Below are positions 1 to 5,570 of a DNA stretch of 5,617 nt, in pieces; the first letter of the stretch is position 1; every line of letters begins with the position of its first letter. The translations under genes and the position numbers were made by a program. The notes under the pieces were generated by a model. The model saw only the letters and a list, made by a program, of their open reading frames with translations. It searched no databases and was not told the origin of the DNA. This DNA is from an uncultured Streptococcus sp. (GTDB taxonomy: Bacteria; Bacillota; Bacilli; Lactobacillales; Streptococcaceae). Location of the stretch: the NCBI GenBank assembly GCA_916048115.1, contig CAJZGQ010000075.1, positions 1 through 5,617 of the forward strand, read 5' to 3'.

Positions 1-914
1 CGACCTTCTGTACGAAGCCATTCACGAGCAGCTGCTTCTCCATCTTTGATGTAAGCTTCTACTGAACCTGCCCATGTCGCACGTCCACAAAGAACACCGT
101 TGAAGTTTGCACCAGATGCATGAGCAAATTCCAAGGTTTCTTGGAAGAGCTTAGCTGATACACCTGCACTGAGGTAGATGTATGGAAGGTTGGTTGCTTC
201 TTCTTGTTCTTTGAAGAAAGCAGCTGCTTCTTCACGACTATAGACTACTTCTCCTTCTCCAAATCCTTCCACGAAGTTCACATTAACTGGAACTTCCACT
301 TTCAAGACATCGATATTGAAACGAGGATCTGAGAAGACTTTCATAGCCTCAATCACCTTACGAGGTTTCACTTTCGCATATTCAGCAGAGGTTGCATCTG
401 CAATTCCTTCATCATAAGCCAAGATTTCAAGGAAGAATGGAATATCTTCAGCAGCGCATTCAGAACCGATGCGTTCGATATAAGCTTGTTTTTCTTGGTT
501 GAGTTCATCTGCACTGTCTACATCATAGTAGAGCAAGAATTTCACAGCATCTGCGCCTTGTTCTTTGATGCGTTTTGCTGACCAAAGGTTCAAGCAGTCA
601 GGCAAGCGTTTGGTGCTAGATGTATCGTAACCTGTTTTTTCGTATGCAAGCAAGAGCCCAGCATCTTTGTCCAAGGCTTTTGTAGCAGGTAGACCATATT
701 CTGGGTCCAATAACATAGATGAAGCATATTTTGTCAATTCATCTGCTACAAGGACTTTCAATTCTTCCATTTGTGCTACTGTTGGTTCTGTGTCTTGGTA
801 TTTGGCCATCAAGCGTTTCAAAGCTCCACGTTGGTCGAAGGCCAAAGCTGAAATGACACCGTCTTTTGTACTAAGACGTTCCAAATAGTTGCGTTTTTGT
901 TCTGTTAATACCAT
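1..914 (-). CDS. lacD: Tagatose 1,6-bisphosphate aldolase LacD (3' end outside window)
   Basis: LacD is a class I (Schiff-base) aldolase that splits tagatose 1,6-bisphosphate into dihydroxyacetone phosphate and glyceraldehyde 3-phosphate, the last step of the cytoplasmic tagatose-6-phosphate pathway. The first 304 residues are present. The family is about 325 residues long, so roughly 20 C-terminal residues are cut off by the window edge. The protein begins [14 protein letters not shown]. It has Lys205 in the segment [10 protein letters not shown] and Glu163 in [11 protein letters not shown], which I recall as the catalytic pair of streptococcal LacD. YLSAGVS (247-253) and [11 protein letters not shown] (273-283) are probable phosphate-binding loops of the TIM barrel. 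The ATG lies one base after the lacC stop, and its ribosome binding site AAGAGG sits inside the last lacC codons, so the two genes are translationally close. S. pyogenes LacD.1 has become a regulator, but this copy sits with a full lacABC set, so a metabolic role is expected. Confidence 0.96.
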   Translation of the reverse strand, partial: MVLTEQKRNYLERLSTKDGVISALAFDQRGALKRLMAKYQDTEPTVAQMEELKVLVADELTKYASSMLLDPEYGLPATKALDKDAGLLLAYEKTGYDTSSTKRLPDCLNLWSAKRIKEQGADAVKFLLYYDVDSADELNQEKQAYIERIGSECAAEDIPFFLEILAYDEGIADATSAEYAKVKPRKVIEAMKVFSDPRFNIDVLKVEVPVNVNFVEGFGEGEVVYSREEAAAFFKEQEEATNLPYIYLSAGVSAKLFQETLEFAHASGANFNGVLCGRATWAGSVEAYIKDGEAAAREWLRTEG

Positions 915-915
915 T

Positions 916-1845
916 TTATACCTCTTTTACGATTAATTGTTGATACAAGGCATCATAGTGCCCCATGTTGACATGTCCTGTTTGTGCTTCTTGTGCATTT
1001 AACATTCCAAGAACATTTGCTTTCTTGAGCAAGTCTGCGTCACTCTCATGATGATAGAGACCAGATGCAATCCCTGCAACAGTCGAATCACCAGATCCAA
1101 CTGGATTGACGACATCAATCTTAGGAATATCTACCTTATAGAAGACATCCCCATGCTTAGCGAAAGCGCCATTTGCACCAAGGGAGACAATCACCCATTC
1201 GATGCCATCAAAGAGAGAATCCTGAAGAACTTCTTTTAAATCTTCCACATTCTTACTCACTTCTTTTCCTAACAACTGTGATAATTCTTCATTGTTTGGT
1301 TTAATGACCGTAGGCTTGACAGCTGCTTGAATGGCAGCTTCTAAAGAAGCTCCCGAGCAATCGAGTACGACTGGTTTTCCTGCTTCGCTTGCAATCTTGA
1401 CAAGGCTAGCATAGTAGTCCACTGGTAAACCAGCAGGAAGACTTCCAGAGATGGCAACAACCTCTACTTGTTCAACCAAGTGACGATAATGGTCGAGAAA
1501 GTCTTGCCCTTCTTTCTCAGAAATGGTTGGACCTTTTTCTAAGATTTCTGTTTGCTTGCCTTCGTGAAGGATGGCGATACAATTACGTGTATCTCCAGCA
1601 ATTTCAAAGAAACGTTCCTCTATCCCTTCTCCTAAATGATCGAGAATGAATTGCCCCGTTCGACCACCAAGTAGGCCAGTCGCTGCCACTGGATCCTTTA
1701 TCTCAGAAAGTACACGAGTAACGTTAAGACCTTTCCCACCAGCTGTCTTACTCACCTCAGCCACACGATTGACAGTATCCAACTGGAGTACATCCAAAGG
1801 ATAAGAAATATCAATCGAAGGGTTCATCGTGACCGTTAATATCAT
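916..1845 (-). CDS. lacC: Tagatose-6-phosphate kinase LacC (PfkB family)
   Basis: LacC phosphorylates tagatose 6-phosphate with ATP to give tagatose 1,6-bisphosphate, the third step of the tagatose pathway. The 309 residues match the usual LacC length. It is a PfkB/ribokinase-fold sugar kinase. The N-terminus [12 protein letters not shown] is typical of the 1-phosphofructokinase/LacC branch. The glycine pair motif [11 protein letters not shown] spans residues 36-46, KPNNEEL is at 182-188, and the anion-hole and catalytic-base motif NPVGSGD ends at Asp253, followed by STVAGIASG. FruK (1-phosphofructokinase) is the nearest look-alike, but the position between lacB and lacD makes LacC much more likely. 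The start codon is 10 bp after the lacB stop. Its ribosome binding site AAGAGGTGA overlaps that stop codon. The gene is intact and I see no unusual residue at the motifs. Confidence 0.97.
   Translation of the reverse strand: MILTVTMNPSIDISYPLDVLQLDTVNRVAEVSKTAGGKGLNVTRVLSEIKDPVAATGLLGGRTGQFILDHLGEGIEERFFEIAGDTRNCIAILHEGKQTEILEKGPTISEKEGQDFLDHYRHLVEQVEVVAISGSLPAGLPVDYYASLVKIASEAGKPVVLDCSGASLEAAIQAAVKPTVIKPNNEELSQLLGKEVSKNVEDLKEVLQDSLFDGIEWVIVSLGANGAFAKHGDVFYKVDIPKIDVVNPVGSGDSTVAGIASGLYHHESDADLLKKANVLGMLNAQEAQTGHVNMGHYDALYQQLIVKEV
921..926 (-). promoter_or_regulatory. lacD ribosome binding site inside the end of lacC
   Basis: On the minus strand AAGAGG lies 6 bases before the lacD ATG and is made from the Lys-Glu-Val codons that end lacC. 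It fixes the lacD start and implies that lacC and lacD share a message with closely linked translation. Confidence 0.75.
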
Positions 1846-1850
1846 ACGTC

Positions 1851-1857
1851 ACCTCTT
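1851..1857 (-). promoter_or_regulatory. lacC ribosome binding site overlapping the lacB stop codon
   Basis: The minus strand reads TAAGAGGTGACGTATG, where TAA is the lacB stop and AAGAGGT is the Shine-Dalgarno sequence for the lacC ATG at 1845. The overlap supports co-translation of lacB and lacC and confirms the lacC start. Confidence 0.8.
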
Positions 1858-2371
1858 AGTCGTGGTATTCACCACGGTCCCATTTTTCAAGGAATTCTGT
1901 AAAGAAATCAGCATCCGCTTGATGAGCATTATGGGTTTCCACATGTTGGATCTTAGCGATCAATTTTTTATTTTCTTCAGTTGGTTTGTATTCAGCGTGG
2001 ATGAATGCTTCAATGATATCGCACATGAGCAATTCACCAGTAATTTTACCACCAAATCCGATGACATTTGCGTTCAATTCTTCTTTAGCATAGAGAGCAG
2101 TTGTCATATCGCGTACCAAGGCAGAACGGATACCAGGTACTTTGTTAACCGCATTGTTAATCCCAACACCAGTACCACAGATACAAACACCAAGATCTGC
2201 TTGGCCACTTGCTACGGCTTCACCGACTTTCTTACCAAAGATTGGATAGTGGGTACGTGTATGGTCATAAGTCCCAAAGTCGAGCACTTCGTATCCTTTT
2301 GATTTCAAAAAATCAGAAACAGCCATTTTTTCATTTGTCACAATGTGATCACAACCAATTGCAATTCTCAT
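1856..2371 (-). CDS. lacB: Galactose-6-phosphate isomerase subunit LacB
   Basis: LacB pairs with LacA to convert galactose 6-phosphate to tagatose 6-phosphate in the cytoplasm. The 171 residues match the usual LacB length and show the RpiB (ribose-5-phosphate isomerase B) fold. The N-terminal GCDH (6-9), the HYPIFG segment (41-46) and the loop [15 protein letters not shown] (63-77) align with RpiB. Cys65 sits where RpiB has its catalytic cysteine. LacB lacks the RpiB-type HN(D/N) motif, having EELNAN (98-103) instead, and it lacks the C-terminal GGRHQ segment. Both are present in LacA, which fits an active site shared between the two proteins. The ATG follows lacA by 16 bp, with an AGGAG ribosome binding site 7 bases upstream. 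A stand-alone RpiB is unlikely because of these gaps and the lac gene context. Confidence 0.97.
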   Translation of the reverse strand: MRIAIGCDHIVTNEKMAVSDFLKSKGYEVLDFGTYDHTRTHYPIFGKKVGEAVASGQADLGVCICGTGVGINNAVNKVPGIRSALVRDMTTALYAKEELNANVIGFGGKITGELLMCDIIEAFIHAEYKPTEENKKLIAKIQHVETHNAHQADADFFTEFLEKWDRGEYHD

Positions 2372-2378
2372 TTGAATT

Positions 2379-2383
2379 CTCCT
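2379..2383 (-). promoter_or_regulatory. lacB ribosome binding site
   Basis: AGGAG on the minus strand lies 7 bases before the lacB ATG, in the 16-bp gap after lacA. It fixes the lacB start at 2371. Confidence 0.7.
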
Positions 2384-2387
2384 CTCA

Positions 2388-2813
2388 TTAGCACATCTTA
2401 TTCAACATATCAACACGGATTTGGTGACGGCCGCCGTCGTATTTACCATTGACGAAGCCTTTGGCAATGTTTTTCGCCAATTCATCTCCAACAATTTCAG
2501 CTCCCATGGTAATCATTCGAGAATTGTTGTGTCCACGTGTCATATAAGCAGAACGTTCATCTGAAACTTCTGCTGCCACCATTCCTTTGATTTTAGTCGC
2601 AACCATAAATGGACCAGCTCCATAAGCATCAATCACGATTCCAAGATTTTGATCGTTTTTGTTCACTTCGCTCGCGACTGCAAGTGTCACATCTACAAAA
2701 TCTTGACCTTCAGCGGTTACATCTACAACATCGAAGTTTTCTTTTACAAGAAACTCTTTCACGAGATCTTTTAATCTTAATCCTGCAGCATCTGCACCAA
2801 TTACAATAGACAT
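2388..2813 (-). CDS. lacA: Galactose-6-phosphate isomerase subunit LacA
   Basis: LacA is the partner of LacB in the heteromeric isomerase that turns galactose 6-phosphate into tagatose 6-phosphate. From [11 protein letters not shown] it has 141 residues, the normal LacA size. It has an RpiB-like fold. The catalytic-loop region reads [11 protein letters not shown] (57-67), so the RpiB/LacB catalytic cysteine is replaced by Asp62. LacA keeps the RpiB-type motif [11 protein letters not shown] (94-104) and [11 protein letters not shown] (127-137), both missing in LacB. The start at 2813 is chosen because AAGGAGG ends 7 bases upstream. A start 30 bp further upstream would place that ribosome binding site inside the gene and add residues not usual for the family. 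It is the first gene of the lacABCD unit, with its own promoter upstream and a terminator separating it from EIIC. Confidence 0.96.
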   Translation of the reverse strand: MSIVIGADAAGLRLKDLVKEFLVKENFDVVDVTAEGQDFVDVTLAVASEVNKNDQNLGIVIDAYGAGPFMVATKIKGMVAAEVSDERSAYMTRGHNNSRMITMGAEIVGDELAKNIAKGFVNGKYDGGRHQIRVDMLNKMC

Positions 2814-2820
2814 GTCCTGT

Positions 2821-2828
2821 CCTCCTTT
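2821..2828 (-). promoter_or_regulatory. lacA ribosome binding site (decides the start)
   Basis: AAAGGAGG on the minus strand ends 7 bases before ATGTCTATT. It is a near-perfect Shine-Dalgarno sequence and sets the lacA start at 2813 rather than at the ATG at 2843. Confidence 0.88.
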
Positions 2829-2895
2829 TGTTTGTTTCAGCAAATATTCCTGTTGTTAATTTTTCACAAAGAAACATTTTCTTACTTTTGATATT

Positions 2896-2924
2896 ATATT
2901 ACACCTATTTTGAACGAAAGTCAA
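2896..2924 (-). promoter_or_regulatory. Probable SigA promoter of lacABCD
   Basis: On the minus strand TTGACT (2919-2924) is followed after exactly 17 bases by TAATAT (2896-2901). That is one mismatch to the -35 consensus and two to the -10. Transcription would start near 2889, giving a leader of about 76 bases before lacA. The promoter lies just after the EIIC terminator, so lacABCD can be transcribed apart from the PTS genes. The TAAACAA motif begins 14 bases before the -35 box. Confidence 0.75.
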
Positions 2925-2926
2925 CA

Positions 2927-2938
2927 TTAAATTGTTTA
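2927..2938 (-). promoter_or_regulatory. Possible operator upstream of the lacA promoter (TAAACAATTTAA)
   Basis: The minus strand carries TAAACAATTTAA just upstream of the -35 box. A very similar element, TAAACAAATTTA, lies upstream of the EIIA promoter (5488-5499), exactly 10 bp further from its -35. A shared site for one regulator, such as a DeoR-family LacR, would explain this. The base composition is AT-rich, so chance is not excluded and the binding protein is inferred. Confidence 0.4.
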
Positions 2939-2954
2939 TTTTCGAACATTTTTT

Positions 2955-2991
2955 AAAAATAAAAACACCATATCTAGAAAAGATATGGTGT
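2955..2991 (-). terminator. Intrinsic terminator after EIIC
   Basis: An 11-bp perfect stem (2965-2975 with 2981-2991, arm ACACCATATCT) closes a 5-base loop. On the minus strand it is followed by TTTT-A-TTTTT. It starts 24 bp after the EIIC stop codon. The plus-strand side has only a weak T run (TCAGTTTTC), so it acts mainly on leftward transcription from the PTS genes. It separates the transporter unit from lacABCD, although partial read-through remains possible. Confidence 0.88.
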
Positions 2992-3015
2992 CAGTTTTCA
3001 AACTACATGGAACGA

Positions 3016-4491
3016 TTATTTTGCATTTGCAGCATATTCTTCGTTACGTTTGATCATTTGTTTTCTGTACCAAGCGAAGATTCCGATATAGAATGCCAAG
3101 AAGACAACTACACCAAGGATAGCTTTGATATCACCAGTTGTTGCGTTACCGATTGTCCAACCGAGCAATTTTTCAACTGGTCCTTCAAGAGTTGAGTGAG
3201 TGATCAATTGAGTAGAAGCTACCCCTTTAGGGAAGGCATCAACACTCTTAGCCAATTGAGTTGCAAATGGTGCAATCAATGTACCTGAAAGAAGGAAGAG
3301 TGGCAAGAGAAGGCTTCCGAAGATGATCATACGGATCAATTTACCGCGTGTTACAACCAACAAGGCTGGAGTTACACCCATAGCGATGATCCCTGCAAGT
3401 GGCAAGATACCATTTCCGACTTTAGAAAGAAGCACTGCTTCGATCAACATGATTGGCGCAAGTACGTTGGCACAAGCCCAGATTTCAGCACGACCAGCGA
3501 TAAATGGCCAGTCCAAACCGATGTTGAATTTACGTCCTTGAAGACGTTTAGTAGCAACGTTTGTAATACCTTGTGACAATGGTTCTACTGCTGCGATGAA
3601 CCAAGAACCGATCAATGAGAACAATTCCAAGCAGACACCGGCAGTCAAACCAAGGCTCAACCAACCTTTAATAACCAATTCCCATTTGTCAGCATCTTGT
3701 ACACCAGCAACTGGATGTGGAGTACCCATGATACCGATGACGATACCAAGAAGGAAACCGATAAAGAATTTAGATCCCCAGAAACCGATCTTCTTGTTCA
3801 ATTTAGCAGCGTCGAAGTCGTATTTATCAAGACCTGGGAAGAATTTGTCAAAGATTTTATCCAAGACCATGATGATTGGGTTCATCATGTAGTTCATGTG
3901 AGTAGATGTCATAGGTGATGAACTTGGTGCATTCAACAAATCATCAAATGTTGGTTTCATCAAGTCTGAGTTGATGATTTTCATAACCCCTACAAGGACA
4001 ACGGCAAGAGTTGCAACGAAAAGTGAAACTCCTTGGCTGACACCGTTATTGTCAGCATACCATTTGATCAAAAGACCAGTGATAGACAAGTGCCAGATAT
4101 CGAAGATATCGACGTCAAGCGTATCCGTTTTCTTGATCGCAAGCATGATAACGTTGACGATCAACATAATCAACAAGAAGTAAAGTGTCCAGGCAGACCC
4201 CCAAGTAATGGTCGCAAGAGGCGCCCAACCAACGTCTGTGATATTCAATTGAATACCAGTATTCTCAACGAATTTTGCAAGAGATGCTGAGAAAGCTCCA
4301 TTCAACATACCGATGATAGCACCGATACCAGTAAGGGCGATGGCAAGTTTAATACCACCTTCAAGCGCTTTGGAGAATTTCACTCCAAACAAAAGTGCCA
4401 ATAGAGTTAGGACGATCAACATGATGATCGGAGCACCCATGTCTAGGATGGGTTTGAAAAACTTATTGGCAAAATCAATAATGCCATTCAT
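3016..4491 (-). CDS. gatC: PTS EIIC permease, galactitol (Gat) family, probable galactose transporter
   Basis: This is the membrane channel component of a phosphotransferase system. It takes up a sugar and presents it for phosphorylation by EIIB. The 491-residue protein is strongly hydrophobic. Clear membrane segments lie at about 20-36, 46-66, 93-119, 155-172, 240-257, 277-300, 340-356, 362-381, 387-410 and 455-474. GTPHPVAGVQDADKWE (256-271) and ITHSTLEGPVEKLLG (430-444) are polar stretches that could take part in sugar binding (inferred). It resembles the galactitol EIIC family, so the symbol is a family name. The adjacent lacABCD set, which starts from galactose 6-phosphate, points to galactose as substrate. 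The start at 4491 is chosen because GGGAGGA lies 6 bases upstream. A TTG start 57 bp further up would read through that site. An intrinsic terminator follows the gene. Confidence 0.9.
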   Translation of the reverse strand: MNGIIDFANKFFKPILDMGAPIIMLIVLTLLALLFGVKFSKALEGGIKLAIALTGIGAIIGMLNGAFSASLAKFVENTGIQLNITDVGWAPLATITWGSAWTLYFLLIMLIVNVIMLAIKKTDTLDVDIFDIWHLSITGLLIKWYADNNGVSQGVSLFVATLAVVLVGVMKIINSDLMKPTFDDLLNAPSSSPMTSTHMNYMMNPIIMVLDKIFDKFFPGLDKYDFDAAKLNKKIGFWGSKFFIGFLLGIVIGIMGTPHPVAGVQDADKWELVIKGWLSLGLTAGVCLELFSLIGSWFIAAVEPLSQGITNVATKRLQGRKFNIGLDWPFIAGRAEIWACANVLAPIMLIEAVLLSKVGNGILPLAGIIAMGVTPALLVVTRGKLIRMIIFGSLLLPLFLLSGTLIAPFATQLAKSVDAFPKGVASTQLITHSTLEGPVEKLLGWTIGNATTGDIKAILGVVVFLAFYIGIFAWYRKQMIKRNEEYAANAK

Positions 4492-4497
4492 AATAAA

Positions 4498-4504
4498 TCC
4501 TCCC
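4498..4504 (-). promoter_or_regulatory. EIIC ribosome binding site (decides the start)
   Basis: GGGAGGA on the minus strand lies 6 bases before the ATG at 4491. It supports MNGIIDFANK as the N-terminus and argues against the upstream TTG at 4548. Confidence 0.82.
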
Positions 4505-4540
4505 GATTTATGAATTTTTTTGTAATTTACAGCAGAAAGT

Positions 4541-4565
4541 GTTCCCAATTTTATAATTGGATAAC
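4541..4565. repeat. Small inverted repeat between EIIB and EIIC
   Basis: CCAATT (4545-4550) and AATTGG (4555-4560) form a 6-bp stem over TTAT, and GTT/AAC can extend it past a short mismatch. No T run suited to termination follows on either strand. One arm overlaps the cre-like site. It could be a message-processing or stability hairpin, or chance in AT-rich DNA. Confidence 0.4.
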
Positions 4566-4574
4566 GCTTACAAT
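4559..4574 (-). promoter_or_regulatory. Candidate cre site (CcpA) between EIIB and EIIC
   Basis: The minus strand reads ATTGTAAGCGTTATCC. Against the Gram-positive cre consensus TGWAANCGNTNWCA it matches 13 of 14 positions, with only the final A replaced by C. CcpA with HPr-Ser-P would bind here when a preferred sugar is present. The site lies inside the PTS operon, upstream of EIIC, where it could act as a transcription roadblock. No good promoter is visible in this gap. Confidence 0.6.
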
Positions 4575-4589
4575 TACGTTAAAAAAATA

Positions 4590-4895
4590 TTAACTTAATC
4601 CATGTTCTTTAATGGCAGCTTCGATGTTATCAAAGACTGGCGCACTCATCGCTGGAATACGGAACAAGATTGGTCCTGCTTCTACCACAGGAATACCAGG
4701 ATCGAATCCCAAATCAGTCGCAGCAATTGGAGTAAAGATGTCATAACCAGAAATCAAATCTTCATTGACGTCTTTGACCATGACAGCGTCACAACGCACA
4801 TCATAACCACGGTTTGACAACTCTTCTTCCAACGCATTCTTAATTTGGTGGCTAGAGTTAACGCCTGCACCACAGGCAGCTAAAATTTTAATCAT
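4590..4895 (-). CDS. gatB: PTS EIIB subunit, galactitol family
   Basis: EIIB takes a phosphate from EIIA on a cysteine and passes it to the sugar bound by EIIC, at the inner face of the membrane. From MIKILAACGAGVNSS it has 101 residues, normal for a stand-alone EIIB of the Gat/lactose-type P-loop fold. Cys8, in the loop CGAGVNSS (8-15), is the phosphorylation site by family analogy. The rest is compact and soluble, ending AAIKEHGLS. The start at 4895 is set by GGAGG located 8 bases upstream. An ATG at 4910 overlaps that ribosome binding site, has none of its own, and would add only five residues. The gene follows EIIA by 35 bp and precedes EIIC by 98 bp, unusually far for this operon. The symbol is a family name. 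The sugar is inferred to be galactose from the lac genes downstream. Confidence 0.92.
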   Translation of the reverse strand: MIKILAACGAGVNSSHQIKNALEEELSNRGYDVRCDAVMVKDVNEDLISGYDIFTPIAATDLGFDPGIPVVEAGPILFRIPAMSAPVFDNIEAAIKEHGLS

Positions 4896-4903
4896 TTGGA
4901 TGT

Positions 4904-4908
4904 CCTCC
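4904..4908 (-). promoter_or_regulatory. EIIB ribosome binding site (decides the start)
   Basis: GGAGG on the minus strand lies 8 bases before the ATG at 4895 and overlaps the G of the alternative ATG at 4910, which makes the longer start unlikely. Confidence 0.8.
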
Positions 4909-4930
4909 ATTATAAATATTTACGAATGTT

Positions 4931-5407
4931 TTAGGAAATAGTTTCCGTAATGTATTGATAAAGCTTATCTTCACTATCTAATTTCGATAGAGCTTCGAGA
5001 TTTCCATTGGATGTAAAGAAATCCATCAGTTGGGCCAAAATATTGGTTTGGCTTGAGCTCGTATTATTGATAATAAAGAATAAGAGTGAAACTTGAACTT
5101 CCTTATCTGGAGCAATCATATTATGGAAAGTTACGGGTTGATCCAAACGAACCACGACCACATTCTCAGTGAGATTATGGACAATATCTGTGTGCGGGAT
5201 CGCCACATTTGGTAAGTCCTTACCAAGAAATTCCATGTCTAATCCAGTCGGGAATGACTTTTCACGCTCAATCAAAGCGGAACGATAGGTTGGTGTCACA
5301 ATCTGTCGCTCTTCCAATAAGCTTGCTACCTGCTCAAAGAGATCTGTTTGATCCTTGGCATGTAGGCAAAACACAAGATCTTTGTTAAAGAGTTGATTTA
5401 ATCCCAT
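4931..5407 (-). CDS. gatA: PTS EIIA subunit, fructose/mannitol-type (EIIA type 2) domain
   Basis: EIIA accepts phosphate from HPr on a histidine and hands it to EIIB, in the cytoplasm. The 158-residue protein is a single PTS EIIA type-2 domain. The signature EREKSFPTGLDMEFLG (47-62) leads to NVAIPHTD (67-74), where His72 is the expected phospho-histidine. The C-terminal half (VVVVRLDQPVTF, VSLLFFI) fits the domain's beta-alpha fold. The start at 5407 is chosen because GGAGG ends 8 bases before this ATG. The GTG at 5416 overlaps the ribosome binding site and is not a plausible start. It is the first gene after a strong promoter and heads the PTS unit. Similar EIIA domains also occur in BglG-type regulators, but no PRD or DNA-binding part is present, so a transporter subunit is the natural reading. 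The symbol is a family name. Confidence 0.92.
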   Translation of the reverse strand: MGLNQLFNKDLVFCLHAKDQTDLFEQVASLLEERQIVTPTYRSALIEREKSFPTGLDMEFLGKDLPNVAIPHTDIVHNLTENVVVVRLDQPVTFHNMIAPDKEVQVSLLFFIINNTSSSQTNILAQLMDFFTSNGNLEALSKLDSEDKLYQYITETIS

Positions 5408-5415
5408 TGTTGCCA

Positions 5416-5422
5416 CCTCCTT
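5416..5422 (-). promoter_or_regulatory. EIIA ribosome binding site (decides the start)
   Basis: AAGGAGG on the minus strand, extended to AAGGAGGTGG, is almost fully complementary to the 16S rRNA tail. It points to the ATG at 5407 and overlaps the GTG at 5416. Confidence 0.85.
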
Positions 5423-5446
5423 ATCTAACTATTTATTTATAGCTTC

Positions 5447-5475
5447 AGTATATCACTATATTGATTGATTGTCAA
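5447..5475 (-). promoter_or_regulatory. SigA promoter of the PTS genes
   Basis: On the minus strand a perfect TTGACA (5470-5475) is separated by 17 bases from TATACT (5447-5452), which has one mismatch to TATAAT and is preceded by TGA, an extended -10. Transcription would begin near 5440, giving a leader of about 33 bases before EIIA. Such a strong core promoter probably needs repression when galactose is absent. Confidence 0.85.
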
Positions 5476-5478
5476 TCA
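5466..5478. promoter_or_regulatory. Palindrome over the -35 box, possible operator
   Basis: TGATTG-T-CAATCA is a perfect 6+1+6 inverted repeat that covers the whole -35 hexamer of the EIIA promoter. A repressor bound here would block RNA polymerase. A LacR-type protein is the obvious candidate, but the binding protein is not shown by the sequence. No equivalent palindrome covers the lacA -35 box. Confidence 0.5.
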
Positions 5479-5481
5479 TTT

Positions 5482-5506
5482 TTTGTCTAAATTTGTTTAA
5501 TTTTGT
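5482..5506 (+). repeat. Three TTTGT direct repeats at 10-bp spacing
   Basis: TTTGT occurs at 5482-5486, 5492-5496 and 5502-5506, exactly one helical turn apart, just upstream of the EIIA -35 box. The middle copy is part of the motif (minus strand TAAACAAATTTA) also seen before lacA. The array could be a binding site for a regulator on one DNA face, or an UP-like AT-rich element. Confidence 0.5.
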
Positions 5507-5518
5507 TTGTATATTACT

Positions 5519-5532
5519 CTAAAGCGCTTTCT
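5519..5532. promoter_or_regulatory. Second cre-like palindrome upstream of the EIIA promoter
   Basis: AAAGCGCTTT (5521-5530) is a perfect 10-bp palindrome with the central CG of cre sites. In either orientation about 11 of 14 consensus positions match, the misses being at the outer bases. It lies around -85 from the predicted EIIA transcription start. It could serve the PTS genes or a gene beyond the right edge. Confidence 0.45.
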
Positions 5533-5570
5533 ATCCGTCATTTTCCAACATCATTAAATCAGTAAAAAGA

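Noticed and set aside
667..888. 73-codon plus-strand open frame
   Set aside because: It lies inside lacD in antisense. LacD shows all of its family motifs in its own frame.
1829..2302. 157-codon open frame on the plus strand
   Set aside because: It is fully antisense to lacB and the start of lacC, has no convincing ribosome binding site, and its translation resembles no family I know. It is a shadow of lacB codon usage.
2814..2843. Longer lacA start giving 151 residues
   Set aside because: The extra codons contain the AAGGAGG ribosome binding site of the inner ATG, and 141 residues is the usual LacA length.
2833..2876. TGTTTC/GAAACA inverted repeat in the lacA leader as a riboswitch or attenuator
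   Set aside because: The arms are only 6 bp with a 32-base AT-rich loop. No conserved riboswitch core, leader peptide or alternative terminator is visible.
2932..3195. 87-codon plus-strand open frame across the EIIC terminator
   Set aside because: It runs through a clear terminator hairpin and into EIIC in antisense, and has no ribosome binding site.
3323..4513. Several plus-strand open frames of 66-98 codons
   Set aside because: All lie antisense to the EIIC gene, lack good ribosome binding sites and overlap each other. They are by-products of the membrane-protein composition.
4492..4548. TTG start for EIIC giving 510 residues
   Set aside because: The 19 added codons read through the GGGAGGA ribosome binding site of the ATG at 4491.
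4578..4594. GTTAA/TTAAC with a T run after EIIB as a terminator
   Set aside because: The stem is 5 bp of mostly A-T pairs, too weak to end transcription, and EIIC lies in the same direction with no clear promoter of its own.
4896..4910. Upstream ATG for EIIB
   Set aside because: This ATG overlaps the GGAGG that serves the ATG at 4895 and has no ribosome binding site of its own.
5408..5416. GTG start for EIIA
   Set aside because: The GTG is part of the AAGGAGGTGG ribosome binding site itself.
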